Positions 35,249 to 42,424 of a DNA stretch of 64,000 nt are shown one piece after another; position 1 is the first letter of the stretch; each line of letters begins with the position of its first letter. Location: assembly GCA_036338435.1 (NCBI GenBank), contig JAYZCG010000051.1, positions 10,220 to 74,219 on the forward strand. Reading direction: 5' to 3'. This DNA comes from JAPYTY01 sp036338435. GTDB taxonomy: Bacteria > Acidobacteriota > UBA6911 > RPQK01 > JADFOI01. The position numbers and the translations under genes were made by a program. Under the pieces are notes generated by a model. That model made no database searches. It worked only from the letters and a program-made list of their open reading frames with translations, and was not told the origin of the DNA.

Positions 35249-36889
35249 ATGAGACAGTTTTTCATATCTAAAAGAGGCGTCGCCTTCTTGGCTCTTTTCA
35301 TCACCTTATTGCTGGGTATTACAATTGGCACCATCATTTCTGATGGCACCTTGAGTGCACAGGAAAAGTCTTCGGTAGAACTTCTAAAGGTCCAAGGGAG
35401 CGGTTCACCTTTACTATTGGACGAATCCATCAGTTTAACCGAGGGGTTTTCCCGGATTGCTAAAACCGTTGAACCAGCTGTCGTTAACATCAGCACGACC
35501 GCAATCATACGCACCAGTGCTCCCCAGGGGGGGGGTGGCCAGGGGGACTTCCAAGAATTTTTTGGGGATGATTTGTGGCAACGCTTTTTCGGGCCCATGC
35601 AGCCACAGGAAAGAAAGGCAACTAGCTTAGGTACGGGCGTCATCGTTGATAGCGCGGGATATGTCCTTACGAACCACCACGTCGTTGAAATGCCAAGGTC
35701 ACAGCAGGGTGTCCAACGGATTGCAGATAAAATTGAGGTGAAACTGCACACTGGAGAGACTTATGTGGCTCGTGTAGTTGGCAGTGACCGTGCATCTGAT
35801 CTTGGAGTTTTGAAGATCAACGCTTCGAAACCCCTCCCTTTTGCAAAGGTGGGAGATACGTCCAAGATGCAAGTGGGAGACTGGGTGCTAGCCATTGGAA
35901 ATCCCTTCGGAGTCGGGCAAACTATAACTTCGGGTATTGTCTCAGCAACAGGAAGAGTTGTTCCCCAATCCACCATCTTTGGGGATTACATTCAAACTGA
36001 TGCGGCGATTAATCCTGGAAACAGCGGTGGCCCGCTGGTGAATATGCGCGGAGAAATTATAGGAATCAATACCTTTATAATGACTCGTAGTGGCGGCTCA
36101 CAAGGAGTAGGTTTTGCCATACCGTCCTCTGTGTTCATTAATTCCTACAACCAGATCGTAACGAAAGGGAAAATTGAGCGCGGATGGTTGGGTGTCTCAA
36201 TGAATACTTATCCGCTTAGCAAGACGATGGGAGAGTTTTTTGGCGTTGACGGGAATGATCCTAGTGGAATCCGGGACGGTGACGGCGTCTTGATTACTGA
36301 ACTCATTGACGAAAAGGGAGAACAGTCTGAAACGGGCCCTGCGTACGTAGCTGGTATGCGCCCTGAAGATATTATTGTGAAATTTGGCGAACGTGAAATC
36401 GAAACTATTTATGACTTGCGTTCCACCGTTGCCAACACGCCACCAGATAAACAGATTGTAGTCACCGTGATTCGCAAAGGGGAGGAAGTACCTCTGACAG
36501 TCACGCTCGCAGAGAGAACTCTTGAACGTGATGAACGAAGTGAGGGTGAGGGACTCTCCTTCGAAGAGCGCCAAGAAGAAGAACGCGAAAAAAAGATTGG
36601 GCTAGAATTTGAAACTCTCTCGCAACGCGACGCCGAACAGTTAAATCTGGACATAGAGGGAGGGGTGCTGATCCGTGAAGTCTCTCCAGGTAGCTTAGCC
36701 GATGAGGCAGGACTATCCACGCCTCAAGTAATTACTCACGTGAATGGCAACCCGGTTGCCACAGCTCAAGCGCTGTACGACACTATCAATAGCCTGACTT
36801 CAGGTACAGGAATCGTTATACGTGTGGTGTGGAATACTCAACAGAGTCGGCAAATGAGTATTGCTTATACCTCATTTGTGAAACCATAA
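35249..36889 (+). CDS. htrA: Periplasmic serine protease of the HtrA/Deg family
   Basis: A protein of about 546 residues from the ATG at 35249, after a GGAGG site. A membrane-spanning signal segment (VAFLALFITLLLGITIGTII) leads to a trypsin-like domain with the triad H144 (TNHHVV), D184 (SDLGVLKI) and S259 (NPGNSGGPLVN). Two PDZ domains follow: GWLGVSMNTYP to ITVIRKGEEV, and KIGLEFETLS to the C-terminus. It degrades or refolds damaged envelope proteins. Between the PDZ domains is a charged Glu/Arg-rich linker. A G9 run at 35527-35535 encodes a Gly-rich loop in the segment before the catalytic His. Confidence 0.95.
   Translation: MRQFFISKRGVAFLALFITLLLGITIGTIISDGTLSAQEKSSVELLKVQGSGSPLLLDESISLTEGFSRIAKTVEPAVVNISTTAIIRTSAPQGGGGQGDFQEFFGDDLWQRFFGPMQPQERKATSLGTGVIVDSAGYVLTNHHVVEMPRSQQGVQRIADKIEVKLHTGETYVARVVGSDRASDLGVLKINASKPLPFAKVGDTSKMQVGDWVLAIGNPFGVGQTITSGIVSATGRVVPQSTIFGDYIQTDAAINPGNSGGPLVNMRGEIIGINTFIMTRSGGSQGVGFAIPSSVFINSYNQIVTKGKIERGWLGVSMNTYPLSKTMGEFFGVDGNDPSGIRDGDGVLITELIDEKGEQSETGPAYVAGMRPEDIIVKFGEREIETIYDLRSTVANTPPDKQIVVTVIRKGEEVPLTVTLAERTLERDERSEGEGLSFEERQEEEREKKIGLEFETLSQRDAEQLNLDIEGGVLIREVSPGSLADEAGLSTPQVITHVNGNPVATAQALYDTINSLTSGTGIVIRVVWNTQQSRQMSIAYTSFVKP
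35527..35535 (+). repeat. G9 homopolymer inside htrA
   Basis: Nine consecutive G bases encode part of the Gly-rich stretch PQGGGGQGD near residue 96 of HtrA. A gain or loss of one base would shift the frame before the catalytic domain. Confidence 0.7.
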
Positions 36890-36980
36890 AATTAGCCAAC
36901 TGGGTTCTCAGCGCACTGGCTGTGTTTACCCAAAAAGGTGTGATGTGTGAATCGGCTACCACGCTCTTAAGGGGGACTAA

Positions 36981-37763
36981 ATGGGCTGCGGTGACGACTG
37001 GCTATATATAGTAGATCCCCCCAAATCAGGCGGCGACAACATGCGCGCTGATCGCACACTTCTAAAGTGGGCGGAAGAGTGCCCCACCAATGTTACGGCG
37101 GTTCGTTTCTATCGCTGGACAATTCCCACAATTTCTCTAGGAAGAAACCAAAAAATTCAAGGCGCGATTGATCCATGTTACTGTCGTCAGGAAGCGGTCC
37201 CAATAGTGCGAAGGCCAACAGGCGGAAGAGCTGTTTTTCACCATGATGAGGTAACTTATGCACTTGTTTCCAATGACGATTCATTTTTCCCATTAATGAA
37301 CATCAGTGGCACCTACCGCCTGATTGCTAGCGCTCTGCAAGCAGGGCTTGAACGTCTAGGAATCTTGACTACACTAGCTAAAAAACCATCCGATGACTCC
37401 TCCTCAATTAGGGGCAAAAAAAGTCATCCCTGCTTTATCTCACCGTCCCGAAATGAACTCCTCTCAGGGGATCTGAAAATCGTCGGGAGTGCACAAAAAC
37501 AGTTGCGGCGAAGCTTTCTTCAGCATGGCTCAATTCCACTACGGGTGGACTATACAAGGATGGCCAAAGCCCTGGCGAGCGAAGAAACTGTTTTACACAA
37601 TCACCTCACCTCATTACTAGAGGTAACCGGACGTGAAATAACCTTTGAAGAAACCTGCAAGGCACTAAAAAAAGGAATTGAGGAAACCTTCTCTGTTCAG
37701 CTACAATCTTCTCATCCTGCTCAGTTACCTCGGACTCTGCAAAGTGTGGTAGCTTGCGAGTGA
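36981..37763 (+). CDS. lipM: Lipoyl/octanoyl transferase of the LipM type
   Basis: A 260-residue protein of the biotin/lipoate ligase fold. RRPTGGRAVFHHDEVTYALV is the nucleotide/lipoyl-site motif. HPCFISPSRNELLSGDLKIVGSAQ includes a Cys (C151) at the place where LipM enzymes read ACFDxPSxxEL, and the conserved Lys (K166). LipM moves octanoate from acyl carrier protein to a lipoyl domain through a Cys-bound acyl intermediate, whereas LplA ligases lack that Cys, so a LipM-type octanoyltransferase is the best reading. An AAGGGGGA site precedes the ATG. No gcvH or lipA is in the window. Confidence 0.8.
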   Translation: MGCGDDWLYIVDPPKSGGDNMRADRTLLKWAEECPTNVTAVRFYRWTIPTISLGRNQKIQGAIDPCYCRQEAVPIVRRPTGGRAVFHHDEVTYALVSNDDSFFPLMNISGTYRLIASALQAGLERLGILTTLAKKPSDDSSSIRGKKSHPCFISPSRNELLSGDLKIVGSAQKQLRRSFLQHGSIPLRVDYTRMAKALASEETVLHNHLTSLLEVTGREITFEETCKALKKGIEETFSVQLQSSHPAQLPRTLQSVVACE

Positions 37764-37834
37764 TTGTGTCCTACTGGGAGGATATGCTGTAGACTCTTTG
37801 GGTCTCCGATTTAAAAGAATATGAGATCTCGCAG

Positions 37835-38902
37835 ATGACCAGGCGGCAAAGCACAACAAAATCTGATAACCGGCCTCGTGAAGTCCTCAAAGCCATCGTG
37901 CGGGAATATGTACGCAATGGCAGACCGGTAGGTTCCCGCCACCTGTCCAAAGCCTACAAGGAAGGCCTTAGTCCGGCAACGCTACGTAATGTTATGGCAG
38001 GCCTGGAAAAGATGGGTTTGGTAGCCCAACCCCATACTTCGGCCGGGCGGATCCCTACTGCTGCAGGTTACCGCTTTTACGTGGACTCCATAGAATATAC
38101 CCGGAAACTTCCAAATCGACAGGTAGCTCAGATCAAACGGAGTCTTGAACCTGAGGGGGATCCGCGGGAACTTATGAACAAAACGTCTCAACTTCTTTCC
38201 ATCCTTTCGGACAACGTAGGATTCGTGTTGCCACCCCCAGTCTCGACTGCCACCATGAAACATATAAAATTTATCCGAAGGTCATGGCAGAAAATTCTGG
38301 TCATTCTAGAAACGGGAGCCGGTCGAGTCCAACATCGCCTTATCCAAGTGGATCAGAACTTTGCACAAAATGAGCTAGATCAAGCAGGACGTTATTTAGT
38401 CGCACAGTTTGAAGGAAAAACCCTAGTTGAGATTCGCGCAGAACTAGTGCGCCACAGGTTGGAAGATAAACGCCTCTACGATCGCCTGCTGATGAACGCC
38501 ATACTGCTCGGAACCGCCAGTCTCGTAAAATCGGAAGACACGGAAGCCGAGGAACCCGAAGTCTACCTGGGTGGCACAACTCGTGTCATGCAGAAGCCCG
38601 AGTTAGCTGATATTAATCAAATGATTACCCTTTTTCGAACTTTTGAGGAAAAAGGCCACCTCGTTAAAATTATCAATGAGTGCTTGAAGTCCAGTTCTCC
38701 TGAACCTTTTGTCCAGATCGGCCTGGGGAAAGACATACCTGGAATGCGCGATTGGGCACTAGTGTCTTCTCCCTATCTCCATAATCAGCAAGTTGTCGGC
38801 AGTCTGGGAATTTTAGGTCCTTCTCGAATGGAATATGAGAAGGCTATCAGCTTAGTTCGCTATATGGCACAACTCTTCAGTGAGCTGCTACCGAATAACT
38901 AG
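37835..38902 (+). CDS. hrcA: Heat-inducible transcription repressor HrcA
   Basis: A 355-residue repressor with an N-terminal winged helix (VLKAIVREYVRNGRPVGSRHLS, then LSPATLRNVMAGLEKMGLV and QPHTSAGRIPTAAGYRFYVD) and a GAF-like HrcA domain ending in IGLGKDIPGMRDWALVSSPY and LGILGPSRMEYEKAISLVRYM. HrcA represses chaperone genes by binding CIRCE (TTAGCACTC-N9-GAGTGCTAA). I could not find a CIRCE element upstream or elsewhere nearby. It leads the hrcA-grpE-dnaJ-rsmE series. Confidence 0.95.
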   Translation: MTRRQSTTKSDNRPREVLKAIVREYVRNGRPVGSRHLSKAYKEGLSPATLRNVMAGLEKMGLVAQPHTSAGRIPTAAGYRFYVDSIEYTRKLPNRQVAQIKRSLEPEGDPRELMNKTSQLLSILSDNVGFVLPPPVSTATMKHIKFIRRSWQKILVILETGAGRVQHRLIQVDQNFAQNELDQAGRYLVAQFEGKTLVEIRAELVRHRLEDKRLYDRLLMNAILLGTASLVKSEDTEAEEPEVYLGGTTRVMQKPELADINQMITLFRTFEEKGHLVKIINECLKSSSPEPFVQIGLGKDIPGMRDWALVSSPYLHNQQVVGSLGILGPSRMEYEKAISLVRYMAQLFSELLPNN

Positions 38903-38937
38903 TGGCCGCCTACGACAAATAACAATTAAGATCAACC

Positions 38938-39519
38938 ATGGGAAAACAAGCCGAAGAACTGGACGAACAAATCCCTTCGGAACCGAAAGCTGATCCAAAG
39001 GAAGATTCGCCTTCCGAGGTGGACCCTCTCGATGCTCTGCGCAAAGAACTGGACGAGACCAAAGATCTGCTATTGCGCAAGCAGGCTGAGTTCGAAAACT
39101 ATCGCAAACGAGTGATAAAAGAGAGAGAAGAGCAACGCCTGAATGCTCAGGCTGAGGTTTTCCAAGAACTCCTGCCCACCCTCGATGCCCTAGAAAAAGG
39201 ACTTTCAAGTTTGGAAGAAGTTCTCGAAAACTCTGAATTAGAAACCTATCGCCAAGGTTATGAGTTTATTTTACGAGAAGTTAGATCCGTCCTCGATAAA
39301 TTCGGAGTCACTGAGATACCAGGGCTTGGTAGCTCTTTTGACCCCAATATTCACGAAGCTATCCTACGAGAAGTTACCTCAGATTACACAGACGGAGAAA
39401 TTTTAGATGAATTCCGTAAAGGCTACAAACTTCAGCATCGACTATTGCGCCCGGTTCAAGTACGCGTCGCAGTCAAACCTGAAAAAACCGCTGACACGGA
39501 GGAAAAAAAAGAGGAATAA
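38938..39519 (+). CDS. grpE: Nucleotide exchange factor GrpE
   Basis: A 193-residue DnaK co-chaperone. An acidic N-terminus is followed by a long coiled coil (LRKELDETKDLLLRKQAEFENYRKRVIKEREEQ) and the beta domain with FGVTEIPGLGSSFDPNIHEAI and GYKLQHRLLRPVQVRVA. It exchanges ADP for ATP on DnaK. It follows hrcA by 35 bases; dnaJ follows 66 bases later. The dnaK gene itself is not in the cluster. Confidence 0.95.
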   Translation: MGKQAEELDEQIPSEPKADPKEDSPSEVDPLDALRKELDETKDLLLRKQAEFENYRKRVIKEREEQRLNAQAEVFQELLPTLDALEKGLSSLEEVLENSELETYRQGYEFILREVRSVLDKFGVTEIPGLGSSFDPNIHEAILREVTSDYTDGEILDEFRKGYKLQHRLLRPVQVRVAVKPEKTADTEEKKEE

Positions 39520-39585
39520 CCCCTCCTAATCTGGCTCCTTGAAAACCACATCGATCGATCTTATGATTACACTCAGGAGTCATGT

Positions 39586-40686
39586 ATGACGAGAAGAGAT
39601 TACTATGAGGTCCTGGGAATCAGCCGCTCCGCGGCCCCACAGGAAATTAAAAGCGCCTATCGGAAATTGGCCATCCGGTACCATCCCGACAAAAACACGG
39701 GAGACAAGGCCTCCGAAGAGAAATTTAAAGAGGCCGCCGAAGCCTACAGCGTTCTGAGTGACACTGAAAAAAGAGCTCGCTACGATCAGTTCGGACATGC
39801 TGGATTAGGGTCTGAATCGGGAGGATTTCAAGGATTTGATCCAGACATTTTCTCCGACTTCGGCGATGTTATAGGTGATTTCTTCGGTTTTGGAGGATCT
39901 ACAGGTCAATCTCGATCCCGTCACGGCGACGATCTGCGGTTTGATTTAACCATCAGCTTTAAAGAAGCGGCCCTCGGCGTGAAAACAAAGATTAAAATTC
40001 CACGCCGGGAGACCTGCGCAAATTGCAAGGGAATTGGGGCTGATCCAAAAAGTGGCCTCGTTACTTGTTCGACCTGTGGAGGGCAGGGAAGTGTCCGCCA
40101 TCAGCAAGGTTTCTTCACTATTGCCCGAACCTGCTCTAACTGCCAGGGATCAGGTCAATTCATTGAGAAAGCCTGCTCTGAATGTCGTGGTAATGGATAC
40201 TTACAAAATGAAAAAGTGCTAGAAATCAAGATTCCAGCTGGAATAAGTGATGGTGCGTGTTTAAAGGTCTCTAGAGAAGGCCAGGCTGGCCCTCGAAACG
40301 GGCCGCGAGGAGACCTTTACGTTATGATCTCAATTGAGGAACATCCTTTTTTCAAGAGAAAGGATCAACACATATTCTGTACCGTACCTATTACCTTCTC
40401 AACCGCAGCATTAGGCGGCAAAATCACAGTGCCTACTTTTGAAAACAAGGAACAAATCAAAATACCTGCAGGAACCCAATCAGACACCGTATTTCGTTTA
40501 AAAGGTCGAGGAATAGTTAACTTGAACGGACGTGGAAAAGGCGATCAACTCGTTCAAATCATAGTTGTGACTCCCACCAAGCTGACCCAGGAGGAAACAG
40601 AACTTTTAAAACGACTGGATGCAATCTCAGAAAAGTCTAAAGAGGCTCACAGTCTATTCAAAAAAGTTAGAGAAATGCTTGATTGA
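39586..40686 (+). CDS. dnaJ: Chaperone protein DnaJ
   Basis: A 366-residue type I Hsp40. The J domain has the HPD triad in IRYHPDKNTG, a Gly/Phe-rich segment follows (GGFQGFDPDIFSDFGD), and the zinc domain has four CxxCxGxG units (CANCKGIG, CSTCGGQG, CSNCQGSG, CSECRGNG). Client-binding beta domains end with FRLKGRGIVNLNGRGKGDQLVQI. It stimulates DnaK ATP hydrolysis and hands over unfolded proteins. It is preceded by grpE and followed by rsmE 43 bases later, a common order. Confidence 0.97.
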   Translation: MTRRDYYEVLGISRSAAPQEIKSAYRKLAIRYHPDKNTGDKASEEKFKEAAEAYSVLSDTEKRARYDQFGHAGLGSESGGFQGFDPDIFSDFGDVIGDFFGFGGSTGQSRSRHGDDLRFDLTISFKEAALGVKTKIKIPRRETCANCKGIGADPKSGLVTCSTCGGQGSVRHQQGFFTIARTCSNCQGSGQFIEKACSECRGNGYLQNEKVLEIKIPAGISDGACLKVSREGQAGPRNGPRGDLYVMISIEEHPFFKRKDQHIFCTVPITFSTAALGGKITVPTFENKEQIKIPAGTQSDTVFRLKGRGIVNLNGRGKGDQLVQIIVVTPTKLTQEETELLKRLDAISEKSKEAHSLFKKVREMLD

Positions 40687-40729
40687 CTACTTTCTCTGCC
40701 CTGCTTAGTTGAGTCCTGACAAAACAGGA

Positions 40730-41470
40730 ATGTACCGCGCACTCATCAAGATCGAGACCTCAAAACGGGCCCTTCTCCCAGCAGATGAACTTCACCATCT
40801 GCTTAGGGTTCGACGAAGCCAGATGGGAGACACTTTCGTAGGGCTCGATGGCATGGGAAAAGTTTATCTGTGTTCCTTGGAACGAGAAAAATCCCAATGG
40901 TATGGGAAAATTTTAGAAATGATTGAAAACGTTGAAGCATCTCCTCTGCAATTGACTCTCGGGCAAGCTCTTATCAAAAAGGATAAATTCGAGTGGGTGA
41001 TCCAAAAAGCAACAGAGCTAGGTGTGTCTCAGATTGTACCCTTGCTAAGCACAAGAACAGAATTGAAGCTCACCCCCGAAAGAGAAGCAAGACGAATGCA
41101 TCGATGGCGTAAAATTCTCATAGAAGCCGTCAAACAATGCGGATGTCCTCGTATTCCTCAACTGAGGAATCCAACTCCGCTGGAAGAATATTTGTCCGAA
41201 TCCCAAGATCAAGTTCGGCTTGCTTTAGATGAAAATGGGGGAATGCCTCTCAATCAATTAATTGAAAACAAAAAAGATCAATTATCCTATCTGGTTTTAA
41301 TTGGGCCTGAAGGGGGATGGGCTGATCAGGATCGAACTCTTTTCGAACAGCACGGTGTAACCCCAGTTTACCTTGGCCCGCGAATACTCCGCACCGAAAC
41401 AGCGCCCATTGCTGTCCTTTCTATTCTACAATACGAGCTTGGAGATCTGAGTCGACAAGAAACTGCTTAA
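40730..41470 (+). CDS. rsmE: 16S rRNA m3U1498 methyltransferase
   Basis: About 246 residues from the ATG at 40730; a TTG at 40709 would add seven residues. The SPOUT methyltransferase fold shows ALIKKDKFEWVIQKATELGVSQIVPLLSTRTE, EAVKQCGCPRIPQL and the knot motif LVLIGPEGGWADQD ... LGPRILRTETAPIAVLSILQYE. It methylates N3 of U1498 in 16S rRNA. It often follows dnaJ, as here. The next gene is convergent. Confidence 0.95.
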   Translation: MYRALIKIETSKRALLPADELHHLLRVRRSQMGDTFVGLDGMGKVYLCSLEREKSQWYGKILEMIENVEASPLQLTLGQALIKKDKFEWVIQKATELGVSQIVPLLSTRTELKLTPEREARRMHRWRKILIEAVKQCGCPRIPQLRNPTPLEEYLSESQDQVRLALDENGGMPLNQLIENKKDQLSYLVLIGPEGGWADQDRTLFEQHGVTPVYLGPRILRTETAPIAVLSILQYELGDLSRQETA

Positions 41471-41536
41471 ATTTCTGAGGGGGTAATCGAGAGAATTCGG
41501 AAAAATTATGTTGATGCCTTCAATGCGATTTGTGTT

Positions 41537-42352
41537 TCAACGCCATTTAAATGCCCTTGAGACCCCCAATACCAAACCCGAAGAAGGATCTGACTCGTAA
41601 AACCCCACAAATGCAGCCACATCCCAATGCAGCCCCACTGCCTCTATCCTTGATCCAAGCCGCAAAGAAAATTGTTCCTCTGTTCCTATATCTCCAGGTC
41701 CCATTCTTCCCATTCCATCGATCAGCAAGTTGATCTGAGGGTGCACCAAATAGGTTAGGGCCGCTCCATAGGTAAAGAGGTCATCCTGTGAACCCGGAAC
41801 AACAGGATTTCCAAGAATGGACAGCCCTAAATCGATCATCAATTGTAGTTTTCCAAACTGTTTTTGAGCTAGAACACTTCCAAACACGTTAGTTTCATCG
41901 TTGCCCAGCCCATTTTCATTGGAGGCATTGGGTAGCTGCAGCCCAAATCGGAATGCCAGAATTGGCCATCCAGGGCCTTCATTCTTAAGACGAACCTTAG
42001 TAGCCAGAGTAAAGTCGCCTACATCACTGGTTGAATGGCCGAAAATCTGCAACCTGGAGGTATTGGGAGCAGAATAGCGCTCCTCAATATTGAGTACATT
42101 CTGTACGGTGCCTAGAAGCTGTATCTCAGTAGTATCCGCAACTCCGATTCTCATGCCTAACGCACCTGCTCGGATTAAATCGCCTTTCAGTCCTGAAAAT
42201 GGGAAGTTGGCGCCCTGTAGAAATTCTACGCCTAGATCCACAAGTACATATCCCTGCTCAAGAGTCTTTGCCCGTTCTGTCATCAAGGGTCTTTGCTGGG
42301 CCAGGACCAAGGTCGGCTGAAAAAGCAGGAGAAAAGCCAATAAGGACTTCAT
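41537..42352 (-). CDS. Putative outer-membrane beta-barrel protein
   Basis: A 271-residue protein with a signal sequence (MKSLLAFLLLFQPTLVLAQQ) followed by alternating polar/hydrophobic strands, for example VLVDLGVEFLQGA, ALGMRIGVADTTEIQLLG, DFTLATKVRLKNE, ILAFRFGLQLPNA and FGSVLAQKQFGKLQLMIDLGLSI, and a final VLGVSRAFKWR. The pattern resembles the Phenol_MetA_deg/transporter-like barrel family. The function is unknown. It lies downstream of nrdJ on the same strand, separated by the perfect inverted repeat at 42369-42420, which reaches to within 17 bases of its start codon. Confidence 0.7.
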   Translation of the reverse strand: MKSLLAFLLLFQPTLVLAQQRPLMTERAKTLEQGYVLVDLGVEFLQGANFPFSGLKGDLIRAGALGMRIGVADTTEIQLLGTVQNVLNIEERYSAPNTSRLQIFGHSTSDVGDFTLATKVRLKNEGPGWPILAFRFGLQLPNASNENGLGNDETNVFGSVLAQKQFGKLQLMIDLGLSILGNPVVPGSQDDLFTYGAALTYLVHPQINLLIDGMGRMGPGDIGTEEQFSLRLGSRIEAVGLHWDVAAFVGFYESDPSSGLVLGVSRAFKWR

Positions 42353-42368
42353 CGATGGGAAGCGTATT

Positions 42369-42420
42369 ACAAATCACTGACAAGCTTTACAAGCGAACTG
42401 CAAGCTTGTCAGTGATTTGT
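42369..42420. repeat. Perfect 19-bp inverted repeat between nrdJ and the barrel gene
   Basis: ACAAATCACTGACAAGCTT (42369-42387) and its exact reverse complement (42402-42420) flank a 14-base loop. It begins four bases after the nrdJ stop and ends 17 bases before the barrel gene ATG on the minus strand. No T-run follows in the minus-strand direction, so it is not a classical intrinsic terminator. It may stabilise the nrdJ mRNA end or uncouple translation of the next gene. Confidence 0.8.
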
Positions 42421-42424
42421 CATT

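Noticed and set aside
35215..35751. Minus-strand open frame of 178 codons opposite htrA
   Set aside because: Low-complexity Ser/Pro/Lys composition and complete overlap with the protease domain of htrA.
37764..37834. CIRCE operator upstream of hrcA
   Set aside because: No TTAGCACTC/GAGTGCTAA dyad could be found.
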